Made by a program: the position numbers and the translations under genes. A stretch of 64,000 bases of DNA, taken from the NCBI RefSeq assembly GCF_001577305.1, contig NZ_CP014518.1:1178001-1242000 (forward strand). The letters run 5' to 3'. Shown here piece by piece: positions 18,139 through 26,532 of the stretch (its first letter is position 1; each line of letters starts with the position of its first letter). This DNA is from Sinomonas atrocyanea. Lineage in GTDB: Bacteria > Actinomycetota > Actinomycetes > Actinomycetales > Micrococcaceae. The notes beneath the pieces were generated by a model, which was given only the letters and a program-made list of their open reading frames with translations, did no database searches and was not told the origin of the DNA.

Positions 18139-19176
18139 ATGGCTGAGAACCTGCGCGTCGCCGTCATCGGCGCCGGCCGCATGGGCGCGGACCACATCCA
18201 CCGCCTCCACACGCGCATCCACGGCGCCGAGGTGGCCGCGGTGGTCGACATCGACCTTGATCGGGCCCAGGCCGCGATCGCGGAGATCCCGGGGGCGAAG
18301 GCCTATGCCACCGCCGCCGAGGCCTACGAGTCCGGCGACGTCAACGCCGTCCTCATTGCCACCCCCGGCTTCCTCCACGAGGCCGCCCTCCTCGAGGCGC
18401 TCGAGCGGGACATCCCCATCCTGTGCGAGAAGCCGCTGACCCCGGACGCCGCGTCCGCCTGGAAGATCGTCGAGGCCGAGCAGAAGCTGGGCCGCCAGCG
18501 CATCCAGGTCGGCTTCATGCGCCGCTTCGACGCCGAGTACGCGGCACTCGGCGGCATGGTCCGCTCGGGGGAGCTCGGCGAACTGCTCATGCTCCACTGC
18601 AGGCACCGCAACCCCGACACCCCTCCGGGCTTCACCAACGAGATGCTCATCAACGACTCCGTGGTGCACGAGTTCGACGTGATCCGGTACCTCACCGGCG
18701 AGGAGATCACCTCGGTGCAGGTGCGCCTGGGCAAGGCCACGTCGAAGGCGCCCTCGGGCCAGCACGACCCGCAGCACGTCCTGATCGACACCGCCTCCGG
18801 CGTCCTGGTCGACGTCGAGATCTTCGTCAACGCCCAGTTCGGCTACGAGGTGGCCACGCAGGCCGCCTTCGAGGACGGCATCGTGGACATCGGCGCCGAC
18901 GCCGGACCGTACGTCCGCCGCGCCGGCCGGTGGGGCGGGCAGGTCACGCCGAGCTTCATCGAGCGCTTCGGCACGGCCTATGACGTCGAGGTCCAGTCCT
19001 GGGTCGACGCGGCGCTCCGCGGCGAGATCGGCGGCCCGTCGGCGTGGGACGGCTACGCGACCGCTGCCTGCTGCGAGGCGGGAGTCGAGGCGCAGAAGAG
19101 CGGCGAGCGGGTCGCCGTCGTCCTCAACGAGAAGCCGGCGCTGTACGCGGGCGGCGCGCCGAGGGCCGCGCAGTGA
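18139..19176 (+). CDS. iolG: Inositol 2-dehydrogenase (Gfo/Idh/MocA family)
   Basis: This 345-residue NAD-dependent dehydrogenase has an N-terminal Rossmann motif RVAVIGAGRMGADHIHRLH. The catalytic lysine is in ILCEKPLTPD near residue 97, and the catalytic Asp and His are in NDSVVHEFDVIRYL near residues 172-176. It oxidises myo-inositol to 2-keto-myo-inositol (scyllo-inosose). A good AAAGG precedes the ATG. Two other Gfo/Idh genes in the window (26628 and 33266) may act on other inositol isomers, so which one is the main myo-inositol enzyme is not certain. Confidence 0.9.
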   Translation: MAENLRVAVIGAGRMGADHIHRLHTRIHGAEVAAVVDIDLDRAQAAIAEIPGAKAYATAAEAYESGDVNAVLIATPGFLHEAALLEALERDIPILCEKPLTPDAASAWKIVEAEQKLGRQRIQVGFMRRFDAEYAALGGMVRSGELGELLMLHCRHRNPDTPPGFTNEMLINDSVVHEFDVIRYLTGEEITSVQVRLGKATSKAPSGQHDPQHVLIDTASGVLVDVEIFVNAQFGYEVATQAAFEDGIVDIGADAGPYVRRAGRWGGQVTPSFIERFGTAYDVEVQSWVDAALRGEIGGPSAWDGYATAACCEAGVEAQKSGERVAVVLNEKPALYAGGAPRAAQ

Positions 19177-20081
19177 AGCTCGCCCTCGACCCCACGCCGT
19201 TCCACGCGACGCACTCGCTGCTCGAGTTCCCGGCCCTTGCGGCCGAGCTCGGGTACGAGTACCTCCAGATGACGCCCCACCGGGACTTCATCCCCTTCTT
19301 CACGCATCCGAAGGCCGACGACGAACTCGTGCGCGAGTTCCGCAAGGCCTGCGCAGACGCCCGCGTGCAGGTGGCCTCCGTCCTCCCGGTCCTGCGCTGG
19401 TCCGGGCCGGACGAGACGCTGCGCGAGGCCGCCGTGCGGTACTGGAAGCGCGCCATCCGGATCACGGCGGACCTCGGCTGCACCCAGATGAACACCGAGT
19501 TCTCCGGGCGCCCCGAGAAGCCGGAGGAGTCCGAGGCCTGCTTCTACAAGTCCATGGAGGAGCTCCTGCCGGTCTTCGAGCGCGAGGGCGTCCACGTGGC
19601 GATCGATCCGCACCCGGACGACTTCGTCGAGGAGGGCCTGGCCGCGCTGCGTGTGATCCGGGGCCTCAACTCCCCGAACGTCGGCATGGTCTACGTCGCC
19701 TCGCACACCTTCCACATGAAGGACGAGCCGCTGCAGATCATGCGCGCCGCGGGAGAGCGGATCCGGGTAGTGCACGTCTCCGACACCATGGACCACCACG
19801 CCTCCCACGGCCTGCGGTACATCACGAACCCGCCGGGCAACGACGTGCGCGTGCACCAGCACCTCAGGATCGGCGACGGCGACGTCAACTGGGACGAGTT
19901 CTTCGGCGGCCTGGCCGAGATCGGCTTCCTGGACCGCGAGGACACCGTCATGGTCTCGAGCGTCTTCGCCGAGAACGAGAACGCAGCCGAGGTCTCCCGC
20001 TACCAGCTCGCCCAGATGGCCGAGCGTTCCGGGCGTGCCCGCGCGGCGCGTGCCGGGGAGCCGGCCCGCGCGCACGCGTAG
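19173..20081 (+). CDS. iolH: Sugar phosphate isomerase/epimerase, IolH-like
   Basis: These 302 residues form an AP-endonuclease-2-like TIM barrel with metal-site blocks MNTEFSGRPEKPEE, VAIDPHPDDFVEEG, HTFHMKDEPLQI and VVHVSDTMDHHASHG. The GTG overlaps the iolG stop (GTGA). It is the last gene of the operon, just before a strong hairpin. The C. glutamicum cluster has an iolH in the same neighbourhood. The reaction (isomerase on inosose, or other) is not settled for this family. Confidence 0.82.
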   Translation: MKLALDPTPFHATHSLLEFPALAAELGYEYLQMTPHRDFIPFFTHPKADDELVREFRKACADARVQVASVLPVLRWSGPDETLREAAVRYWKRAIRITADLGCTQMNTEFSGRPEKPEESEACFYKSMEELLPVFEREGVHVAIDPHPDDFVEEGLAALRVIRGLNSPNVGMVYVASHTFHMKDEPLQIMRAAGERIRVVHVSDTMDHHASHGLRYITNPPGNDVRVHQHLRIGDGDVNWDEFFGGLAEIGFLDREDTVMVSSVFAENENAAEVSRYQLAQMAERSGRARAARAGEPARAHA

Positions 20082-20094
20082 GGCACTCCCAACG

Positions 20095-20142
20095 AGCAGA
20101 AGGGCCAGGCCCGGGCACCGCCCCGGGCCTGGCCCTTCTGCT
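20095..20142 (+). terminator. Terminator after the iolC-iolH operon
   Basis: AGCAGAAGGGCCAGGCCCGGG at 20095-20115 is perfectly complementary to the arm at 20122-20142, with a 6-nt loop. The stem is 21 bp. No long U-run follows, as is common in high-GC actinobacteria. Confidence 0.85.
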
Positions 20143-20219
20143 GTCACCGCCGTGGTTTGGGGGAGGCTCGGTATCGGGTAACGGCGCTGCCAGGGGAACG
20201 GAACGAGCGGAGGATGACC

Positions 20220-21095
20220 ATGAACGGCATGACGAAGAAGGCCCTGGGCGCGGGATTCGCGGGAGTGGCAGCGCTGGCGCTGGCTGCCTGCTCGGGCGGG
20301 GGCGGCACGTCCGCCAGCCCAAGCGGGAGCGCGAGCCCCTCGGCGAGCCCGAGCGCGAAGGTCTACAGCGACTCGGACCTTCAGGCCCTGGTCTCCGGGC
20401 TGAAGGACTCGGACGGGAACGACCTCAAGCCCTACTCGAAGGACCAGGTCACCACGGGCAAGGACCTCGGGAAGGTGCTGCTCAGCACCGCGACCGTGGA
20501 TCCCAGCGACTGCAAGTCGATTGCGACGGCCGGCCTGGTCAACAGCGTGGACAGCGGCTCCGTGGCGGTGGCCATCTCGGACAGCCAGAAGCCGCGGACG
20601 GTCTCGGCCCAGTCCGGGTCGCAGGGCCCCGACGCGCAGCAGGTCCTGAAGGACATCGAGGGCAAGATGGGCACCTGCGCCAAGTTCACGGTGTCCGCGC
20701 TGGGCCAGAAGGTCACGGTCGCGAGCAAGCAGCTCCAGGCCACGACGGATGCCGCCGAGACCTTCGGCACGGTCAGCACCCGCGGCGACAACAGCTCGGA
20801 CATGCTCATGCAGGTTTCCGGCGCCCAGGGCAGGCTGCTCGTCGTCGCCACCAAGAGCGGCGGCAACCTCGGCGACACCGACCAGCATGAGCTCGAGGGC
20901 CTCGTGAACGACGTGCTGCACAAGGCCACCGGGTCCTCCACCGCGAGCCCGACTTCGGGCATGACCAGTTCGTCGTCGTCGACGTCCGGCACCACCGAGT
21001 CCAGCAGCCCGAGCTCCTCGAGCTCGCCGAGCAGCTCGGAGACCTCGGGCATGTCGTCGGGCACCTCGTCGAGCGCGAGCCCGTCTGCCTCGTAG
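20220..21095 (+). CDS. Putative secreted lipoprotein with low-complexity Ser-rich tail
   Basis: The 291-residue product opens with a lipoprotein signal (MNGMTKKALGAGFAG, then VAALALAACSGGGG) whose lipobox Cys is at residue 24. A Ser/Ala/Pro linker follows. Residues about 45-235 form a soluble domain with Cys in VDPSDCKSIATAG and MGTCAKFTV, which may form a disulphide. The last 60 residues are almost all Ser, Thr, Gly, Ala and Pro. GGAGG lies 6 nt before the ATG at 20220, and an ATG at 20214 is too close to it. I recognise no family with confidence. It resembles actinobacterial cell-surface lipoproteins of the sensor-domain type. It is not related to inositol metabolism by sequence. Confidence 0.75.
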   Translation: MNGMTKKALGAGFAGVAALALAACSGGGGTSASPSGSASPSASPSAKVYSDSDLQALVSGLKDSDGNDLKPYSKDQVTTGKDLGKVLLSTATVDPSDCKSIATAGLVNSVDSGSVAVAISDSQKPRTVSAQSGSQGPDAQQVLKDIEGKMGTCAKFTVSALGQKVTVASKQLQATTDAAETFGTVSTRGDNSSDMLMQVSGAQGRLLVVATKSGGNLGDTDQHELEGLVNDVLHKATGSSTASPTSGMTSSSSSTSGTTESSSPSSSSSPSSSETSGMSSGTSSSASPSAS

Positions 21096-21097
21096 CC

Positions 21098-21214
21098 TTC
21101 CTCGACGAGGTCGCCGAGGCCGGCTACCGCTGGATCGAGCTCGGCCCGTACGGCTACCTCCCCACGGACCCGTCCCGCACGATGCAGGAGTACGCGGCCC
21201 GTGCGGCGCGCTGA
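21098..21214 (+). pseudogene. iolE fragment (inosose dehydratase remnant)
   Basis: Immediately after the lipoprotein stop, one frame reads FLDEVAEAGYRWIELGPYGY followed by LPTDPSR. This is identical over 27 residues to residues about 26-52 of IolE encoded at 17212-18120. It then continues with an unrelated TMQEYAARAAR and a stop. There is no start codon or preceding exon-like sequence. The DNA differs at many third positions (for example gagctcggcccgtac against gaactgggcccctac), so it is not a recent copy. It looks like a relic of a second dehydratase gene. Confidence 0.75.
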
Positions 21215-21291
21215 CGGTCGGCTGCTCGGGCGACGCACGACGGCGGGTGCCTGGCCCAGGCGAGCCGGGTGCCCGCCGTCGCACGTCGTGA

Positions 21292-23205
21292 TCAGCCGAG
21301 CGGGCGGACCCGGAGCCAGAAGTACTCCTGAGGCGGGATCGTCAGGCCCGCGGCGAGGTGGACGGCGGCGCCGGTGGCAAGGTCGGTGCCCTCGGGCTCG
21401 AAGCCGGACAACGTGCGGGCGGACACGCACTGGGCCCGGTCGCTGAAGTTCGCCAGGGCGAGGACGGCGGTGCCCTCGCCGGGGCGCTGGTAGCCGAGGA
21501 CCGACGGATTGTCGGTGCCGAAGTCGATCAGCCGCGTGCCCTCGAACTCCGGGGTGTCGGCCCTGATCCGGCGCATGTGCTCGAGCCCTGCGAAGATGGC
21601 GCCGGCGGGGGTGGACGGATCGTGCCGCTGCCCGTACGCCTCGGCGGGGTAGTGGGGCCGGTGGACCCAGCGGCTGTCTGCCCCGTGGCCGGGCTCGTCG
21701 GCGTAGCCGTAGTCGTTGAGCTGGCCGACCTCGTCGCCCAGGAAGATGAGCGGGATGCCGCCCGTGCTGAACGGCACCGAATGGGCCAGGAGGACCCGGC
21801 GGACCGCCTCCGCCGAGCCGTCCTCGAGGCCGCACAGCGACGCTGTCGTGCCCGAGATCCGGCAGTCGCCGGTCTTGGGGTTGTCCTGGAAGGGCACGCC
21901 CCGCGCGAAGCTGCCCGGGAAGCGGTTGACGTAGAAGGCGTTGAGGAACCGGCGGTGGTCGAAGCCGTTGATGCCCAGCTCGGCCGCGTCCTCGTCGGCG
22001 AACGTCCAGCCGATGTCGTCGTGGCTGCGCACGTAGTTCACCCACGCTGTCCCCTCGGGCAGATTGTGCCGCCGGTGCAGCGCCTGGGCCAGGAGCGAGA
22101 CGTCCCGCGTCGCGAGGGCATCCCAGAGGAGGGCCATCTGGAGCGGGTTGTAGGAGATCTGGCATTCCGTGGGGTCAATGTACTTGACGACGTCGTCGGG
22201 GTGGACGATCGCCTCCGACTTGAATAGCAGGGACGGGGCCGCGATCCGGCACACGGCGTTGAACGCCCGCAGCAGGGTGTGCGCCTCGGGGAGGTTCTCG
22301 CAGGATGTGCCGAGCTGCTTCCAGATGAAGGCGACGGCGTCCATGCGCAGGATTTCGATGCCCTGGTTGGCCAGGAAGAGCATCTCGCGGGCCATGGCGC
22401 GGAAGACGGCGGGGTTGGAGTAGTTCAGGTCCCACTGGAAGGTGTGGAACGTGGTCCACACCCAGCGGCCGTCGGGCAGCTGGATGAACGATCCGGGGTG
22501 GTCGTCCGGGAAGATCTCCCGGACGTTCCGCTCGAACGCGTCCGGCATGGTCCGGTCGGGGAAGATCCAGTAGTAGTCCTCGAACTCCGGGCTGCCGGCC
22601 GCCGCCTGCCGGGCCCACTCGTGCTCGTCCGAGGTGTGGTTGAAGATGAAGTCGACCACGAGGCTGATGCCATGCGCGCGCAGCTGGGCGGCCAGCCCGC
22701 GCAGCTGCTCCATCGTGCCCAGCGCCGGCTTGACCTCGCGGTAGCTCGAGACGGCGTAGCCCCCGTCCGAGTTCGGCTCGGGGGCCTGGAACAGCGGCAT
22801 GAGGTGCAGGTAGGTCAGGCCGAGCTCCGTGAAGTAGGGGATCCGGGCCCGGACGCCCTCCAGGTCCTCGGCGTACCGGTCGACGTAGCAGACCCCGCCG
22901 AGCATCCTCCGGGACTGGAACCAGGCCGGCTCGGCCTCCCGCGCGGCGTCGAGCGCCTTGAGGTCTGCCGGGCGGTCCTGCCAGGCCTGGGCCGACTCCC
23001 GCACGAGCAGCGCGAGCTGTTCGGCGCAGTCCTCGCGACCGCCGTAGAGCGAGCGGAACAGGACGGCGAGCGTCGGAAGGTGCTCGTCGAGCCGGCGCTC
23101 GAAGTCGGCCCACGACGGCGCTGACCGGTCCAGTGCCGGGTCGTCCCGGAGCGCCATCAGGACGTGGTCCTGGGAGGACTCTTCAGCGCTCGCGAAAATC
23201 CCCAC
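21292..23205 (-). CDS. Amylosucrase (GH13 alpha-amylase family)
   Basis: The 637-residue protein has the amylosucrase layout: an N-terminal helical domain (LDEHLPTLAVLFRSLYGG), a GH13 barrel and a C-terminal beta domain. Barrel motifs are VVDFIFNHTSDEHEWA, ILRMDAVAFIWKQLG (nucleophile Asp), LLFKSEAIVHPDD (acid/base Glu) and NYVRSHDDIGWTF (transition-state Asp). It would use sucrose to make alpha-1,4-glucan, or hydrolyse it. The preferred start is a GTG at 23205 with AAGGAG 7 nt upstream, and earlier codons lack a site. It stands between the iolCH operon and iolB. It may be trehalulose/sucrose-directed like other actinobacterial members. Confidence 0.88.
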   Translation of the reverse strand: MGIFASAEESSQDHVLMALRDDPALDRSAPSWADFERRLDEHLPTLAVLFRSLYGGREDCAEQLALLVRESAQAWQDRPADLKALDAAREAEPAWFQSRRMLGGVCYVDRYAEDLEGVRARIPYFTELGLTYLHLMPLFQAPEPNSDGGYAVSSYREVKPALGTMEQLRGLAAQLRAHGISLVVDFIFNHTSDEHEWARQAAAGSPEFEDYYWIFPDRTMPDAFERNVREIFPDDHPGSFIQLPDGRWVWTTFHTFQWDLNYSNPAVFRAMAREMLFLANQGIEILRMDAVAFIWKQLGTSCENLPEAHTLLRAFNAVCRIAAPSLLFKSEAIVHPDDVVKYIDPTECQISYNPLQMALLWDALATRDVSLLAQALHRRHNLPEGTAWVNYVRSHDDIGWTFADEDAAELGINGFDHRRFLNAFYVNRFPGSFARGVPFQDNPKTGDCRISGTTASLCGLEDGSAEAVRRVLLAHSVPFSTGGIPLIFLGDEVGQLNDYGYADEPGHGADSRWVHRPHYPAEAYGQRHDPSTPAGAIFAGLEHMRRIRADTPEFEGTRLIDFGTDNPSVLGYQRPGEGTAVLALANFSDRAQCVSARTLSGFEPEGTDLATGAAVHLAAGLTIPPQEYFWLRVRPLG

Positions 23206-23331
23206 GGCAGGTCTCCTTCGACGGTGTCCGGCTGAACCCAGCCGCGTGTGAGCCACCCTACGTGCGCGTTCGGCCGGGGCGCCAGACTCTCGCGCCGGTG
23301 CGGGGCGGCCGGGGCTTCAGCGGCCGGCGGC

Positions 23332-24246
23332 CTACGCGGTGAACGGCAGACGCGGGTCCACCTGCTGGCCCTCCCAGGTCGAGCGCACCCAGCCGTGGTG
23401 CGGGTCGTCGCTGATGAGCCAGTCGCGGACGCGGCCCGGGCCTGCCATCACGTTGAGGTAGTACAGGTCGTACCCGGGCGCCGCCATCGCCGGTCCGTGC
23501 CAGCCGTAGGGGACGAGGACGACGTCGCCTGTGCGCACCTCGGCCTGGACGTCGATGGGGCGCTCGTCCGAGGCGTACACGCGGGCGTATCCCACTGGGT
23601 CCTCGCCGGCACCATCGTGGCCGGCGGTGGGGGAGCCGGGTGCGAGGCGCGTCTCGAAGTAGTAGATCTCCTCGAGCGAGGTCTCGCCGTCCTTCTCCTC
23701 ATCGTGCTTGTGCGGAGGGTAGGAGGACCAGTTGCCGGCGGGGGTGATGACCTCGCAGACGATGAACCGGTCCGCCTCGAGGGCCGCCGGGGTGCCGAAG
23801 TTGTGCACCTGGCGCGAGCAGTTCCCGGCACCGCGCAGCTCCACCGGGGTCTCCTCGGCCCGGATCAGCCGGGTGGGGTAGTCCGCCTTGGCGGGGGCGA
23901 GCGCAACGGCGACCCTGCCGCCGTCGGCCGTCGTGATGGTGACGGCCTTCCCGATCCCCGTGTAGAGCACGTCGCTCGGGCCCGCGAAGACCGAGGCGCG
24001 GCCGCGGAGGAGGTGGGGCGCGCCGTCGACCGTCACCTCGAAGGCGCCCGAGAGCGGGACGACGATCCGTTCGACGCCGGCCGCCGGCAGGGAGACCGAG
24101 GCGCCGCCGGCCAGCTCAGCGACCTTGATGCCGGTGTGCGCCCAGCCGGGGACGTCCGGGGAGCCGTCCGCCTCGCCCGTCGCGCCCAGCGAGACCTGCC
24201 ACGCGCCGTCCGCGGCGCTGCCGAGGGGGTAGACCCACTCTGCCAT
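23332..24246 (-). CDS. iolB: 5-deoxy-glucuronate isomerase
   Basis: The 304-residue bicupin isomerises 5-deoxy-glucuronate to 5-dehydro-2-deoxygluconate, the substrate of IolC. The metal-binding cupin motif is SSYPPHKHDEEKDGETSLEEIYYFE-like (key residues His, His, Glu near 182-196), with a second His in VPYGWHGPAMAAPGYDLYYL near residue 253. VMAGPGRVRDW near the C-terminus is diagnostic. It is separated from the rest of the iol operon and instead precedes nothing but the amylosucrase. It lies downstream of, and probably cotranscribed with, the iolR gene (30-base gap). Confidence 0.95.
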   Translation of the reverse strand: MAEWVYPLGSAADGAWQVSLGATGEADGSPDVPGWAHTGIKVAELAGGASVSLPAAGVERIVVPLSGAFEVTVDGAPHLLRGRASVFAGPSDVLYTGIGKAVTITTADGGRVAVALAPAKADYPTRLIRAEETPVELRGAGNCSRQVHNFGTPAALEADRFIVCEVITPAGNWSSYPPHKHDEEKDGETSLEEIYYFETRLAPGSPTAGHDGAGEDPVGYARVYASDERPIDVQAEVRTGDVVLVPYGWHGPAMAAPGYDLYYLNVMAGPGRVRDWLISDDPHHGWVRSTWEGQQVDPRLPFTA

Positions 24247-24276
24247 GCATGTTCCTTCCGTCGTGCCGGCCGCGCG

Positions 24277-25017
24277 TCAGCGCTGGACCAGGGTCATCTC
24301 GAAGCTGTAGGAGTCGGCCCGGTACACGTGCCGGCCGGTCTCGACGCTGCGGCCCGTGTCGTCCACCGCGGTGCGCTCCATGGTGACGAGCGCGGAGCCG
24401 GGAGCCACCTCGAGCAGGCCAGCCTGGTACTCGTCCGCGACGGCGGCGCCGATGCGCTGGTTGGCGAGGCGGAAGTTCACGCCCCCGTCCCGCAGGATCT
24501 GGTACATGCCGTGCTCGCGCAGGCCCACCTCGGTCAGCTCCGCGACGTCGTCCCGGACCCAGTTCTCCATGAGCGCGAGCGGCTTGCCCTCGACCGAGCG
24601 CAGGCGCGTGAAGTGGTACACGCCCACGCCAGCCGGCAGCTGCAGCGTCTCCGCGACGTCGGCGTCCGCGGGGCCGTGGCTGAAGTTCAGCACGCGGGTG
24701 CTGGGGCGCTTGCCGCCGCGGGCCAGATCGTCGAAGAGGCTCGAGAGCTCGAGGTGGCGGCGCACCTGGCTGGCCACGACCTGCGTGCCGACGCCGCGCT
24801 TGCGCACGAGGAGGCCCGCGCGGACGAGCTCGTCCATCGCCTTGCGCATGGTGGGCCGGGACAGGTTGAGCTGTGCCGCGAGCTCGATCTCGTTCTCGAG
24901 CTTCGAGCCCGGCTCGAGCTGGCCGCCCCGGATCATGGCCTCGATGCCCTGGACCACCTGGTGGTACAGCGGCACGGGGGAGGACCGGTCGATCGGGATG
25001 TTGAGGGTGGCTGCCAT
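24277..25017 (-). CDS. iolR: GntR-family (HutC/UTRA type) repressor, probable IolR
   Basis: The 246-residue protein has a GntR winged helix (PLYHQVVQGIEAMIRGGQLE, LAAQLNLSRPTMRKAMDELV, KRGVGTQVV) over residues 12-80. A UTRA effector domain follows (VYHFTRLRSVEGKPLALMEN, MYQILRDGGVNFRLANQRIG, VTMERTAVDDTGR). The ATG at 25017 has AAGGAGG upstream. It is cotranscribed with iolB, and IolR-type sites lie in its own leader at 25066-25078. This arrangement matches the GntR-type inositol repressor of actinobacteria. The effector is probably an inositol catabolite. Confidence 0.85.
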   Translation of the reverse strand: MAATLNIPIDRSSPVPLYHQVVQGIEAMIRGGQLEPGSKLENEIELAAQLNLSRPTMRKAMDELVRAGLLVRKRGVGTQVVASQVRRHLELSSLFDDLARGGKRPSTRVLNFSHGPADADVAETLQLPAGVGVYHFTRLRSVEGKPLALMENWVRDDVAELTEVGLREHGMYQILRDGGVNFRLANQRIGAAVADEYQAGLLEVAPGSALVTMERTAVDDTGRSVETGRHVYRADSYSFEMTLVQR

Positions 25018-25065
25018 GACCCCTCCTTGGGTCCGGCGGGGCGCAGGCCCGGGCCGAATGTTTGG

Positions 25066-25168
25066 TTGATAGGACAAAACCTTCTTCTGATCGTAGCACC
25101 GCGCCTCCCGGCCGGGACAGGGTGCGGGTGTGATCCGACGGGGTTGTTCCGAAGGTTGACAGGACAAA
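25066..25168. promoter_or_regulatory. Two IolR-type sites upstream of iolR
   Basis: TTGATAGGACAAA at 25066-25078 and TTGACAGGACAAA at 25156-25168 both face the iolR start and match the motif seen upstream of tautomerase, iolC and the Gfo/Idh genes. They suggest autoregulation of iolR-iolB. The half-sites TTGA and GACAAA are spaced as elsewhere. Confidence 0.6.
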
Positions 25169-25199
25169 GTCTGGGCCTCGGTCCCAGGGCGAAACCCAC

Positions 25200-25241
25200 A
25201 GGAGGTGACCCGCAGGAGGTGACCTTCAGGAGGCGACTTTC
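25200..25241. repeat. 14-bp tandem repeat, 3 units (copy 1)
   Basis: Three 14-base units follow each other: AGGAGGTGACCCGC, AGGAGGTGACCTTC and AGGAGGCGACTTTC. They are directly downstream (on the reverse strand) of the stop of a lacI fragment. The same unit recurs at 25410-25465, 51917-51958 and, singly, in the hairpin at 7868-7924. Confidence 0.8.
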
Positions 25242-25410
25242 AGATGGCCGGCCAGGCGGGAGGGGGCACCGTGGAGCCGCGGACCACGAGGTCGGGTGCG
25301 AGATGGTCCAGCTGGGCATCTCGACACAACTCACGGCGGAAACCGGCCCGGAAGCGGCCGATCGCGACCTGGGTTGTGTCGATCTGCCCGCTTCCCAGGA
25401 CGAAACCCCG
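25240..25410 (-). pseudogene. 3' remnant of a LacI-family regulator gene
   Basis: Reverse-strand frame ending at the TGA 25240-25242 reads QIDTTQVAIGRFRAGFRREL then CRDAQLDHLAPDLVVRGST and a Pro/Ala tail. The end LAPDLVVRGSTVPPPA is close to the C-terminus LALDLVVRGSTAPPPT of the intact lacI gene just upstream (25476-26492). No DNA-binding domain or start is present. The remnant together with the flanking 14-bp repeats appears to be a partial tandem copy of the intact gene's 3' end, or what is left of a deleted neighbour. Confidence 0.7.
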
Positions 25411-25465
25411 GGAGGTGACCCACAGGAGGTGGCCCGCAGGAGGTGACCTTCAGGAGGTGACTTTC
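25410..25465. repeat. 14-bp tandem repeat, 4 units (copy 2)
   Basis: Units GGGAGGTGACCCAC, AGGAGGTGGCCCGC, AGGAGGTGACCTTC and AGGAGGTGACTTTC run without gaps and end 10 bases from the lacI stop. They mirror the array at 25200-25241, including a shared preceding CGAAACCC. Confidence 0.8.
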
Positions 25466-25475
25466 AGATGGGCGG

Positions 25476-26492
25476 TCAGGTGGGGGGCGGGGCCGTGGAG
25501 CCGCGGACCACGAGGTCGAGGGCGAGGAGCTCGCGGTGCGCCGGCGCATCGGGGGAGTCGAGGCGGCGCAGCAGCGCCCGTGCGGCCGCGGCGCCCACGT
25601 CCGCGGAGTGGCCGTCCACGCTCGTCAGCGCGAGGTACCGGTAGGCGGCCAGCGGCGAGTCGTCGTGGCCCACCACCGAGACGTCCGCAGGCACCGAGAG
25701 CCCCCGCTCGCGCAGCGCGGCCAGGGCGCCGACGGCCATGACGTCGTTCGCGGCCACGATTCCCGTCACGTGGGGGTGTGCCTCCAGGAGTGCGCAGGCC
25801 GCGGAGTAGCCGGCCGCCTCCGTGGTCGCGCCCCCGCCCGTGGTGATCGGCTCGAGCCCCGCGGCCAGCATCGCCGACTCGTACCCGCGCCGCCGGGCGT
25901 CGCCGGGGCCGCTGTGCCCGGCAAGGTGGGCCACCCGCGTGTGGCCCAGGCGGAGCAGGTGCTCGGTCGCCAGCCGCCCCCCGAGCTCGTCGTCGCCGGC
26001 GACCACATCGACTGCCCGCCCGGCGTCGCGCGCGCCGAGCTCGCGGAGGCCCGCGACGACGATCGGGACGCCGACGCGCTCGAGCGTCCCGGGGGCGAGG
26101 TCCGCGGCGATCACGATCGCGTCGACGTGCTGGGCGAGGAAGCCGTCCACGGGCTTGCGGCCCGAGGCCGTCTCGAGGGCCAGGTCCGCGACGCTGGCCG
26201 TGTAGCCGGCCGGATCCAGGACAGAGCGGAGTCCGGCAAGCAGCTCGACGAACCAGGGGTTGTGGAAGTCGTCGATGAGGACGCCGACGGTGCGGGTGCG
26301 CTGGCTCGCGAGCGCGCTCGCGGCGCGCGAGGGGCGGTAGCCGAGCTCGTCGATGGCCGCGAGGACCGCGTCGCGCCGGGCTTCGCTCACATGGGGGGCA
26401 TCGCGCAGGACGAGCGAGACGAGCGACTTGGAGACGCCGGCGCGCTGGGCCACGTCGTAGATCGTGGGGCGGGGCGTCGCGTCAGTGGGCAC
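25476..26492 (-). CDS. LacI-family transcriptional regulator
   Basis: This 338-residue protein has an N-terminal LacI HTH (PTIYDVAQRAGVSKSLVSLVL, hinge YRPSRAASALASQRTRTVGV) and a periplasmic-binding-type effector domain (residues about 63-335). The latter includes VVAGDDELGGRLATEHLL, GIVAANDVMAVGALAALRER, VSVVGHDDSPLAAYRYLALT and SVDGHSADVGAAA. The GTG start at 26492 is the best available. It is divergent from the Gfo/Idh-TIM barrel pair, whose promoter carries a perfect LacI palindrome at 26565-26580, its likely operator. The ligand is probably an inositol-related sugar. Confidence 0.88.
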   Translation of the reverse strand: MPTDATPRPTIYDVAQRAGVSKSLVSLVLRDAPHVSEARRDAVLAAIDELGYRPSRAASALASQRTRTVGVLIDDFHNPWFVELLAGLRSVLDPAGYTASVADLALETASGRKPVDGFLAQHVDAIVIAADLAPGTLERVGVPIVVAGLRELGARDAGRAVDVVAGDDELGGRLATEHLLRLGHTRVAHLAGHSGPGDARRRGYESAMLAAGLEPITTGGGATTEAAGYSAACALLEAHPHVTGIVAANDVMAVGALAALRERGLSVPADVSVVGHDDSPLAAYRYLALTSVDGHSADVGAAAARALLRRLDSPDAPAHRELLALDLVVRGSTAPPPT

Positions 26493-26532
26493 GGGACCAT
26501 CATGGCATCCGCGGAGCGGTGCGAGGAGGCTA

